Assembly: GCA_024697065.1 (NCBI GenBank)
Contig: JAILGE010000002.1
Span: 1-50,667 of the forward strand
Direction: 5' to 3'
Source: Lachnospiraceae bacterium
Lineage (GTDB): Bacteria > Bacillota > Clostridia > Lachnospirales > Lachnospiraceae
DNA: 50,667 nt
In this document: positions 44,935 through 50,667 of the stretch, piece by piece
How positions within the stretch are numbered: the first letter of the stretch is position 1
How the letters are laid out: each line of letters begins with the position of its first letter
Made by a program: the position numbers and the translations under genes
Notes under the pieces: model-generated
Database searches by the model: none
The model's input: the letters and a program-made list of their open reading frames with translations, nothing else
What the model was told of the DNA's origin: nothing

Positions 44935-45187
44935 TTATTTTTCGATAAAATTCATTCCGAACACGGGAATGTCATATTCATTAAGACGGCTTAAGAGCTC
45001 TGCTGCCCGGAAAGGATGTGTCTTGCCACTATAAGCTCTCCCTCACCGAAATAATATAAACGATTTACATTAATGAATTGTATAAAAAAATCAAAATATA
45101 TCCTTTGTCTGCCAATGATCCCAATGCACGCTGTACAGTTGCGTGAAATTGTTCAAGCGTGACAGCGAACGATTCCAATAAGAATAA
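44935..45187 (-). pseudogene. Decayed minus-strand gene at the 3' end of the lic-like operon
   Basis: No intact gene lies in 44696-45244. On the minus strand protein-like fragments appear in different frames, in order: LEQFHATVQRALGSLADKGY (45187-45065 frame, stopped by TAA), then LYYFGEGELIVARH (another frame, about 45060-45010), then FRAAELLSRLNEYDIPVFGM running to a TAA at 44937-44935. The second and third join if a small indel is assumed near 45010. The strong terminator follows the last stop. I read this as a frameshifted remnant of one gene; the family is not recognised. A chance string of short readings cannot be excluded. Confidence 0.4.
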
Positions 45188-45244
45188 TCAGGATATAAAA
45201 GAGACCATAATAAAGCTTATAGAAGGATCAGACTTTTAATCGGG

Positions 45245-45979
45245 TCAGACTTTGGATCCTTTTCCGCGGATATAATTTTCAAAGAATTCCAGATCTTCCC
45301 TGGTAGTGATCTTGATATTGGTCTGGCTTCCTTTTGAAAAATAGATCCTCTTGCCCAGAGCATACATCAAAGTGGTGGTGTGAGGCTCCACTTTATCCGT
45401 CATACCCGTTTCCATGCCTTCTCTGTACAGGTCATCCACAAAACCGTATCTGAAGGCATGGGGCGTATTCATCACAGCTATGGTATCCCTGTTGATATAT
45501 TCATCCGAATGATTCTCCGGATCTGTTACGGATGAAGTGCTGTGCTTTACTCCCGCCAGCAGGTAATAGTCCGTAGTCGATATTGCATTGGTACCGTTTA
45601 TGCCGCAGACTCTTATGGCATCACTTATTATTTCTCCTGTTACAAAAGGTGAGGCACCGAAGTGAATGAGCACGGTATCGTCCCTTGATATCTTATCTCT
45701 TAAAAAATCTATCCCCTTTATGACCGAGGTCTGAAAAGTATCTCCACCTTCGGTAACCCATTTGAGCTTGGTAAATGCATATTTTTCTTTCATGTCCCAA
45801 ACATGATCGATATGAGTACCCAGGCTTACCACCAGGATAGCATCTATGTCCGGATGCTTATCAAAAGCTTCCACCGTATAAGCAAGCACCGGCCTGCCGC
45901 AGACTTCGATAAACTGCTTAGGGATATCGCCTCCCAGTCTGCTGCCCACGCCGCCCGCAAGTATCATTGCTATATTCAT
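45245..45979 (-). CDS. IspD/TarI-like cytidylyltransferase
   Basis: The 244-residue protein has the nucleotidyltransferase loop ILAGGVGSRLGGDIPKQF, as in IspD (CDP-methylerythritol) and TarI/Bcs1 (CDP-ribitol) enzymes. The family's usual HDAARP/HDAVRP segment is here IHFGASPF, so the conserved Asp and Arg are replaced. Together with the operon this argues for a polyol- or sugar-phosphate activation variant rather than isoprenoid IspD. It overlaps the LicC-like gene by four bases (ATGA). Product is probably a CDP-activated building block for a surface polymer, inferred from context. Confidence 0.78.
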   Translation of the reverse strand: MNIAMILAGGVGSRLGGDIPKQFIEVCGRPVLAYTVEAFDKHPDIDAILVVSLGTHIDHVWDMKEKYAFTKLKWVTEGGDTFQTSVIKGIDFLRDKISRDDTVLIHFGASPFVTGEIISDAIRVCGINGTNAISTTDYYLLAGVKHSTSSVTDPENHSDEYINRDTIAVMNTPHAFRYGFVDDLYREGMETGMTDKVEPHTTTLMYALGKRIYFSKGSQTNIKITTREDLEFFENYIRGKGSKV

Positions 45980-46701
45980 GAAGCCGAACTCCTGTGTATC
46001 TCCTGTGCCGCAAGAAGGTCATCCACACTGTCTACTTCCGACCACTTCTTCCCTGCTATATCCTCACAGAATAATTGAAAGTCATGGAACATTATCATCT
46101 GGACAAGGCTGTCTTCAAAAAACTGATCATACATATTTTCATTTATCATGCCATCCATCTCTTCCTTGAGAAGCCTGGATGATACGGGATCAAGCTTGGT
46201 GAGGCAGCAGTATTTTGCCGTAAAATTCTCAAGCTTCTTGCTCATAACAAGTACTCTTCCATCCTTTGAAACAACATTATAAGCGCCGGGACTCCTGTAG
46301 GAACTGTCAGTAAGGACATAGGGCCTGTCTGTGGGAACAGTCAGGATGCCGGTGATGATATCATCCTCAAAAACCACATCGCCATGTACGATGGCCACAT
46401 TCTCCCTCTCCAGATATTCTCTTGCGAACCATAAAGAAGAAATGGAATTGGTCACCTCATAGAAGGGATTCATTACAAATATGACATTCTCCCCCTCCAG
46501 CTCCTTCTTTACTTCAGCGGCTTTGTATCCCACGACCACCACGATCTCTGCATCTTTGTCTGCCTTACGTATAGTCCTTACCATGCGCTGCAGGACAGTA
46601 GTCTCCGCATCAAGCCTGTAGCTTGTCTTGGCATACTTAAGTGTTAAGGGCTGCAGATTGTTGCCCTTGCCTGCCGCAAGTATGATATATGTCATCATCA
46701 C
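45976..46701 (-). CDS. LicC-like nucleotidyltransferase (choline-phosphate cytidylyltransferase family)
   Basis: The 241 residues start with MTYIILAAGKGNNLQPLT, the NTP-binding loop of small sugar/choline-phosphate nucleotidyltransferases. YEVTNSISSLWFAREYL (the LicC-type NxxSLxxA segment) and VHGDVVFEDDII, with the metal-binding Asp, follow. It lies one gene after a LicA-like kinase, matching the LicA-LicC pair that activates choline as CDP-choline. Start codons GTG-ATG-ATG (46701-46695) follow a GGGGG site; the second or third codon may be used. The first GTG reading is given here. Confidence 0.8.
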   Translation of the reverse strand: MMMTYIILAAGKGNNLQPLTLKYAKTSYRLDAETTVLQRMVRTIRKADKDAEIVVVVGYKAAEVKKELEGENVIFVMNPFYEVTNSISSLWFAREYLERENVAIVHGDVVFEDDIITGILTVPTDRPYVLTDSSYRSPGAYNVVSKDGRVLVMSKKLENFTAKYCCLTKLDPVSSRLLKEEMDGMINENMYDQFFEDSLVQMIMFHDFQLFCEDIAGKKWSEVDSVDDLLAAQEIHRSSAS

Positions 46702-46737
46702 TTTACCCCCGATCTATATACTCCGTCTATTCTTTCT

Positions 46738-46782
46738 ATTGCTATTATTGCTATTATTGCTATTATTGCAATTATTCCAATT
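46738..46782. repeat. 9-bp tandem repeat in the licA-licC-like spacer
   Basis: ATTGCTATT occurs three times perfectly (46738-46764), followed by ATTGCAATT and ATTCCAATT. The block lies in the 137-base gap between the kinase and nucleotidyltransferase genes, about 40 bases upstream of the LicC-like start on the minus strand. It is AT-rich and non-coding as far as I can see. Confidence 0.9.
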
Positions 46783-46838
46783 ATTCTATCTATGTAGAAC
46801 TATTTATAACTGTTCCATCAGAACCTAAGCGCTTAGTG

Positions 46839-47864
46839 TCAGTCTATCGTCTCATATATCCCTATCTCATGATTGAGTAAGCTTAAATCCTCAAGTCTGC
46901 ATTCCTTCAAAGCCTCCATGGCTTTATCAAGATCCACGTCCTGAACTGCCACTCCGTACATTTGGAGAGCCACTATACTCATGTTCTTCGCAAAGTGATA
47001 CCACTGTTCCTTCACTATCCCCACACTCTGTCCTTTGCTTAGCTTAAGCATGGTCCAGTGCATATAGAACCACCCGGTTATAGCTATATATGCATAGAAA
47101 TGTCTCTTCTGCACATCAGAGGGCTTGTGTCTGTAATATGTAAATAAGATCCTGTCTATATCTTCCAGCTTGTGTCTGCCGCCACATACGTATGACCCTA
47201 TATCAAATCCGGGATCACCGTATCCGCCGTATTCCCAGTCAATGAGATGGATCTCTTCCTTGTTGATCAGAAAGTTAACGTCCCTTGCGTCACCGTGGAT
47301 ATTGCATTTCTTTATCCCGTCATGTTCCGCCAGTTCTGCCAGTTTATAAATACGATCTTTGATCTCTTCGAACTCCGGAAAATGTCCGTATTTTTCGGGA
47401 TCGATCTTATCCTTGATCGCCTCAGCCTTAGCTATGACATCGAAGTTCCAGCGGATATGACAGGCCGCATCATGAAGACGTCTTAAAAGCATGATGGCGC
47501 GCACCATGTCATTTAGATCAGAATAGTCAAAATCCCAATGCTCGATATATCTGCCTATGCGCCACCCTTCATCCACATCCATGGCTACAAGAGTAGTATC
47601 GATGCCTGCATCTTCAACGATCTTCTGCATGATGGTCTCACGACCGCGTTCCACTAAGATCTCGGATCCGATACCCGGATGACGGTAAACATATTTTCCG
47701 CCATTTAATCTAAAGGACAGCACCACATTGGTGATGCCCGCCTGAACCGGCGCAATATCCTCTATATCGCTTTCTTTGCAGTCGAAAACTTTACAGATAT
47801 TGAGAACAACTCTGCGTCTGATCTCTTCCGTAAATATTCCGCCTGTGGTCAGTATATCCTGCAT
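46839..47864 (-). CDS. LicA-like choline kinase / phosphotransferase
   Basis: This APH/choline-kinase-fold protein (341 residues from MQDILTTGGIF, GGAG six bases upstream; a longer in-frame reading overlaps the previous gene) would phosphorylate choline or a similar amino alcohol. Motifs: AGITNVVLSFRLNGGKYVYRHPG (nucleotide loop and lysine/arginine strand), the Brenner motif NIHGDARDVNFLI (about 190; Asp and Asn retained, the His-Asn-Asp form of other LicA proteins changed to His-Gly-Asp) and LIDWEYGGYGDPGFDIG (metal-binding Asp). The stop codon of the HipA-like gene is one base from its ATG, so translation is coupled to that gene. Confidence 0.85.
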   Translation of the reverse strand: MQDILTTGGIFTEEIRRRVVLNICKVFDCKESDIEDIAPVQAGITNVVLSFRLNGGKYVYRHPGIGSEILVERGRETIMQKIVEDAGIDTTLVAMDVDEGWRIGRYIEHWDFDYSDLNDMVRAIMLLRRLHDAACHIRWNFDVIAKAEAIKDKIDPEKYGHFPEFEEIKDRIYKLAELAEHDGIKKCNIHGDARDVNFLINKEEIHLIDWEYGGYGDPGFDIGSYVCGGRHKLEDIDRILFTYYRHKPSDVQKRHFYAYIAITGWFYMHWTMLKLSKGQSVGIVKEQWYHFAKNMSIVALQMYGVAVQDVDLDKAMEALKECRLEDLSLLNHEIGIYETID

Positions 47865-47865
47865 A

Positions 47866-48708
47866 TCACACTCCACCCGGTACTCTGAGATTTTTGCCGA
47901 AAAGATACTCCATCTGCCTAATCCTTTCATAGCAGATCGTCCTGACTCTTTCTATTATCTCTTGGGAATACATATCGTCAGGTACAGCATACAATAAAAC
48001 ATCTACATCTTTTTTACTAAAATCAAATCTGATACTGTATCCATACAGGTCTTCTGCTATTTCCAACTGTTCAAAGAAATCTTCACAGAATGTTTTGGGT
48101 TTAACAGAATCTATCAGCCTGTAAATATCTCCGCCAAGCGGATAGTCCATTGTGGTATCGGACAGAAGTCCCGCTCCCTGATCAAAGTAAGGGCACGTCT
48201 TGTATTGTCCCGCACCATTAACCAGTACGGCGATATTGTGTGTGTGCCTGTCTTCATTCAAAAAGAAGGAATCAATGGTGATCATTTTCGCCATATATAT
48301 TCCGAAATTCCGAATTCCCGTAACCCGTTCGGTCTCGTCCACCAAGAGCTTTAGTCTGCTCCTCTTGTCCGCGGTTTTATAAATCATTGAATTCAGACTG
48401 CGTCCGTAAACACTTTTGAACAACCGTTCCAATGTTATCAGCTGCCAGTCATCGCTTAGAAAATTCCTGCTCCTCACACCATTATAAACAGTGCTCTTAT
48501 ATGAGATCTTTTCAAGATCGTAGAGAAGATATTCTCCTTCATTCATTGAAGACTTTGCGATCAAATGTGATATAACATACTCGGCCAAGCCCTCATACCC
48601 CGTATAATCAGCCTTGTACCACGTATCACCGTTTCTCCACTTAAGCTGATTGCCCTTCGAAGATCTTGTCGCTGTCTCTATGATATTTTTCTCAAACAGT
48701 TCAACCAT
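47866..48708 (-). CDS. HipA/HipT-like serine kinase (short form)
   Basis: The 280-residue protein resembles the catalytic part of HipA-family kinases. SSKGNQLKWRNG is a glycine loop and K32 in WYKADY the beta-strand lysine; GYEGLAEYVISHLI is the following helix, DRHTHN (153-158) the catalytic loop and FDQGAGLL (Asp176) the metal-binding loop. The N-terminal subdomain of full HipA (about 100 residues, 435 total) is missing, as in HipT of HipBST systems. It starts seven bases after the HTH gene, the layout of toxin-antitoxin pairs. Toxicity and substrate are inferences; it might instead regulate the choline genes behind it. Confidence 0.72.
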   Translation of the reverse strand: MVELFEKNIIETATRSSKGNQLKWRNGDTWYKADYTGYEGLAEYVISHLIAKSSMNEGEYLLYDLEKISYKSTVYNGVRSRNFLSDDWQLITLERLFKSVYGRSLNSMIYKTADKRSRLKLLVDETERVTGIRNFGIYMAKMITIDSFFLNEDRHTHNIAVLVNGAGQYKTCPYFDQGAGLLSDTTMDYPLGGDIYRLIDSVKPKTFCEDFFEQLEIAEDLYGYSIRFDFSKKDVDVLLYAVPDDMYSQEIIERVRTICYERIRQMEYLFGKNLRVPGGV

Positions 48709-48715
48709 ACACTGT

Positions 48716-49261
48716 CTATCTCTCTATTTTGATCCAGAATTCATCTTCTTCCAAACGGCCTTCTGTCTTCTCGATTATGAGAAAAGGATCGTAAAACGGT
48801 ATATCGAATTCCTTAATCATTAATTTCATCTTATCCCTGGATCTCGGAAAACATCTGGACTCCAGAAATTCTTCGTATTCTTCAAAAGACGGCTTCTCGT
48901 TGCGCCCGAAAGCTCTGTAGAGCAGATTATCTGTGTAATTGATCGCATACACCTTTTGTCTGACTTCATCCACATCGATCACTGTGCACAGCATATCTCT
49001 GTAGTAGTATTTTAATCGTATCGGAGTCTTTTTCTCCGGAATCGTATATTCAAGTTCTATCTGCGGATCTCTTTTAAGTATCTCCATCAACAAAACTATC
49101 GGCCCGGTGATCTTATCATCTCCCGATTCCCATCTCTCAACCGTTGCCTTGGATACACCCACAAAAGCCGCAAAATCCTTCTGCGTCAATCCCAGTTTAT
49201 CGCGAAGTCTTTTTATCTCTTCTGAATCTGTATATTTCGGAGTAATGTATTCCTTTTTCAT
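48716..49261 (-). CDS. HipB-like XRE regulator with C-terminal HipS-like region
   Basis: Residues about 14-68 form a helix-turn-helix (IKRLRDKLGLTQKDFAAFVGVSKATVERWESG) of the MqsA/HigA flavour, where ITGPIVLLMEILKRDP follows. The remaining 110 residues contain the strand IRLKYYYRDMLCTVIDV and the segment RCFPRSRDKMKLMIKEFDI. The latter recalls sequences that lie next to HipA-type kinases in Firmicutes and could stand for the HipS/N-subdomain-1 part missing from the kinase. Start ATG has GGAGGG. The inverted repeat in its promoter suggests it binds there and represses its own operon. Confidence 0.75.
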   Translation of the reverse strand: MKKEYITPKYTDSEEIKRLRDKLGLTQKDFAAFVGVSKATVERWESGDDKITGPIVLLMEILKRDPQIELEYTIPEKKTPIRLKYYYRDMLCTVIDVDEVRQKVYAINYTDNLLYRAFGRNEKPSFEEYEEFLESRCFPRSRDKMKLMIKEFDIPFYDPFLIIEKTEGRLEEDEFWIKIER

Positions 49262-49279
49262 TATCAGCCCTCCGAATAT

Positions 49280-49308
49280 ATTAAACCATCATTTTGATGG
49301 TAAATCAA
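49280..49308 (-). promoter_or_regulatory. Promoter of the HTH-kinase-lic operon with operator in the spacer
   Basis: TTGATT (49308-49303), a 17-base spacer and TTTAAT (49285-49280) on the minus strand. The spacer plus one base is the perfect inverted repeat ACCATCA-AAA-TGATGGT (49301-49285). A bound repressor would block RNA polymerase directly. The start site would be about 12 bases upstream of the ATG, so the leader is very short. Confidence 0.7.
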
Positions 49309-49356
49309 GGCGTTTTTACCCTTAAAATGAGGGTCCTTCGACATATGTCTCCAAAA

Positions 49357-49809
49357 TCACCAGAAGGATACCAAATCTCCCAGATAATCTATATGGAAAG
49401 CTACCAGCAGTACATCACGTACTACACCGTAGGCGATGACCACCGCGAATATCATCCATATCTCGGGGACCGATAAGGGCACGATCATCTTTCCGCGTTT
49501 AAATCCCGCAGTACAATTGTATAAAAGCACTGCCCATATCTTTATAAATATCAGGATCCCACACACAGGCATCGGATTCGCACGGATCGAATCCAGAAGC
49601 CGCCCCTCTATCAGGAATCGTACAGATCTGGTGCCGCCGCAGCCCGGACAGTACAGATGACAAAAGCGGTATAAGAAACACGGGTTATCGAAAATGCTAA
49701 GCCGCAGATCCTCCGCATGTCCCCTGTAAAATAAAAAAAGCGGTATTGTCAAAACACCAATGAGAGTAACGATCACAAACCATATCCTCTGCCATCTGAT
49801 GTCGTACAT
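49357..49809 (-). CDS. DUF2752 membrane protein
   Basis: This 150-residue protein has three hydrophobic segments (about 10-28, 78-97, 115-140) and the DUF2752 signature CPGCGGTRSVRFLIEGR (54-70, C54 and C57), followed by SIRANP. The CPxCG-type motif before a helix suggests metal or lipid-face binding; function is unknown. It follows the zinc-ribbon membrane gene by 17 bases, and such pairs (DUF2752 with a zinc-ribbon/DUF4190-like protein) recur in Firmicutes, suggesting that the two act together. Stops 48 bases from the HTH promoter with no terminator seen. Confidence 0.88.
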   Translation of the reverse strand: MYDIRWQRIWFVIVTLIGVLTIPLFLFYRGHAEDLRLSIFDNPCFLYRFCHLYCPGCGGTRSVRFLIEGRLLDSIRANPMPVCGILIFIKIWAVLLYNCTAGFKRGKMIVPLSVPEIWMIFAVVIAYGVVRDVLLVAFHIDYLGDLVSFW

Positions 49810-49826
49810 TACCGCTTACCTTCTGA

Positions 49827-50516
49827 TCAGAAAAAGACACCAATACCCAGTGTGCAGATATCGATAATAACCTGTAAACAGCAAGCGCAAATTGAACATA
49901 TAAGTCCTGCAAGAGCAAATCCCTTTTTGGAGCCGTTATTAACCAATCCGATTATACCGAGGATAAAAGCAGCCGTTGTTATGATATACAAGGGATCGCA
50001 GAAGAAACCTATGATACCGAATACCAGAGCAAGGGTACATACCGTGGTAAGATCCTTCTTGGGAGCCGGACCATAGCCCTGCTGATAATAGCCTTGTCCA
50101 CCATAGTTCTGTCCGCCGTATTCCTGACCGGAATAATTCTGAGGTGCATAACTCTGCTGCGTATAGCTCTGTCCACCGGAATAGTTCCGTCCGGAAAATC
50201 CCTGCCCCATAGATCCCTGGGGGCCGTATCCGGTTGTCTGAGAACCCTGTCCCGAATTACCGAACTGTGCAGATCCGTTATCCTGTGAAGTTCCGAAACC
50301 GGAAGCATTATTATCGCCGTCACCTGATCCACTGTAAGCGTCTGCGTTGCCGGTATCAGTGCCACTGTATGCGTCTCCGGCGCCGGTATTCCCTTCGGAT
50401 ACTACTTCAGCCTCAACCTGAGGCACCGCTTCCTTCTCTTCGAGAGCGGTTCCGCAGCCTTCACAGAATCTGGCATCATCAGCATTCATACTTCCGCAGT
50501 TAGGACATGTCTTCAT
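49827..50516 (-). CDS. Zinc-ribbon, Gly/Tyr/Gln-rich, two-TM membrane protein (DUF4190-like)
   Basis: The 229 residues start with a zinc ribbon (C4, C7, C18, C21 in TCPNCG and FCEGCG). A long low-complexity region (about 40-150) follows, rich in Gly, Ser, Asn, Gln and Tyr with repeated YGGQ/YSGQ-like units. Two TM helices (about 165-190 and 200-228) close the protein, with LALVFGIIGFFCDPLYI between. The TM part resembles DUF4190 proteins. The Tyr/Gly/Gln tract is of the kind that can phase-separate or form flexible linkers (inference). GGGAGAAAG precedes the ATG; a TATAAT sits just before that site (50530-50540 region). Confidence 0.82.
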   Translation of the reverse strand: MKTCPNCGSMNADDARFCEGCGTALEEKEAVPQVEAEVVSEGNTGAGDAYSGTDTGNADAYSGSGDGDNNASGFGTSQDNGSAQFGNSGQGSQTTGYGPQGSMGQGFSGRNYSGGQSYTQQSYAPQNYSGQEYGGQNYGGQGYYQQGYGPAPKKDLTTVCTLALVFGIIGFFCDPLYIITTAAFILGIIGLVNNGSKKGFALAGLICSICACCLQVIIDICTLGIGVFF

Positions 50517-50667
50517 CTTTCTTCTCCCTACTATTATATAAAGTCATAGTCTTTCTTTACCTTTTCTTTAGGTTTGACTATGCTATTTTAAGATACTGTG
50601 GATTGGTGTTTTTCTCCTACCACTTGATGGTTTAATTAAGGCTCCAACCACAGTCTCTTTGTTTATT
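50517..50667. other. Gene-free window end; shares a 12-mer with the HTH operator
   Basis: No gene is visible. The minus strand has a TATAAT close to the zinc-ribbon gene but no clear -35. At 50625-50636 (plus) the sequence TGATGGTTTAAT repeats exactly the operator half-site plus -10 box of the HTH promoter, with a partial dyad ACCA-CTTGA-TGGT (50619-50631). Confidence 0.4.

Noticed and set aside
45153-45240. Small plus-strand coding fragment ending IKLIEGSDF
   Set aside because: It is interrupted by an upstream stop, has no ribosome site, and the minus-strand fragments in the same DNA look more like protein.
45245-45979. Canonical ispD of the MEP isoprenoid pathway
   Set aside because: The substrate-contact motif is altered and the neighbours are LicA/LicC-like rather than ispF or cysS.
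46738-46782. CRISPR array
   Set aside because: The units are 9 bases and directly adjoining without spacers; no cas genes are in the window.
46628-46828. Leu-rich plus-strand reading over the 9-mer repeats
   Set aside because: The leucines come only from reading the ATTGCTATT repeats; the start lies inside the LicC-like gene on the opposite strand.
49310-49340. Terminator between the HTH promoter and the DUF2752 gene
   Set aside because: A short ACCCT/AGGGT hairpin is present, but no T-run follows on the minus strand.

Overview
The window looks like chromosomal DNA from an anaerobic Firmicute of the Lachnospiraceae (Butyrivibrio/Pseudobutyrivibrio/Roseburia-like). The basis is the gene families (CgeB-like glycosyltransferase, PfoR-type PTS IIC, TSCPD protein, class 1B PyrK/PyrD, YhaM, ferredoxin-domain aldo/keto reductase, HipA-like kinase, TIR-propeller protein), strong AGGAGG ribosome sites, TTGACA/TATAAT promoters, and intrinsic terminators. 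I cannot name the species. Most genes are on the minus strand. I saw no rRNA, tRNA, CRISPR array, insertion sequence or prophage.

Layout. 1-5255 is one tight minus-strand operon read from a promoter near 5300: CgeB-like glycosyltransferase, a membrane-anchored HtrA-like protein that has lost its catalytic triad, YhaM exonuclease, RlmD and the start of a GNAT acetyltransferase. 5351-7990 is glycogen phosphorylase with its own terminator. 8011-12235 is a membrane-protein operon (unknown two-TM protein, EamA transporter, DUF6077-like protein, possibly split). Its promoter sits inside the terminator of the next unit, a PfoR-like PTS IIC gene. 13633-16946 carries thrH, trmB and a D,D-carboxypeptidase with a polybasic cytoplasmic tail. 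16969-21599 is an operon of DEDDh exonuclease, YcxB-like protein, FapA/DUF342 protein and a receiver-HD-GYP phosphodiesterase. 21717-24562 holds an SPFH zinc-ribbon protein and UDP-glucose dehydrogenase. 24607-30604 has a 1609-residue fused BatA/VWA protein, a DUF58 protein and a TSCPD protein; 30714-33056 has a cytidylate-kinase-like protein and pyrK-pyrD.

The most unusual locus is 33164-38043. It is a self-contained plus-strand bicistron with its own promoter, TAATG translational coupling and terminator. It pairs a DHH phosphoesterase, carrying extra C-terminal PGDYG-like units, with a 1068-residue TIR protein. The TIR protein is predicted to place a WxxxE-type TIR domain in the cytoplasm and a large beta-propeller outside the membrane. 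It is divergent from pyrKD. After it come an aconitase-family hydratase, a soluble LacI-type-sensor/GGDEF cyclase, an aldo/keto reductase and a DUF4349 lipoprotein.

The right end (44857-49308) is a second unusual operon. A HipB-like regulator with a possible HipS-like tail and a short HipA/HipT-like kinase are coupled one base from a LicA-like choline kinase. A 9-bp tandem-repeat spacer, a LicC-like nucleotidyltransferase, a TarI/IspD-like cytidylyltransferase, a decayed gene and a very strong terminator follow. The promoter carries a perfect inverted repeat between its -35 and -10 boxes, which fits autoregulation. A DUF2752 protein and a zinc-ribbon membrane protein close the window. Two genes of cyclic-di-GMP turnover (GGDEF and HD-GYP) and several cell-surface genes suggest a cell investing in envelope and surface regulation.
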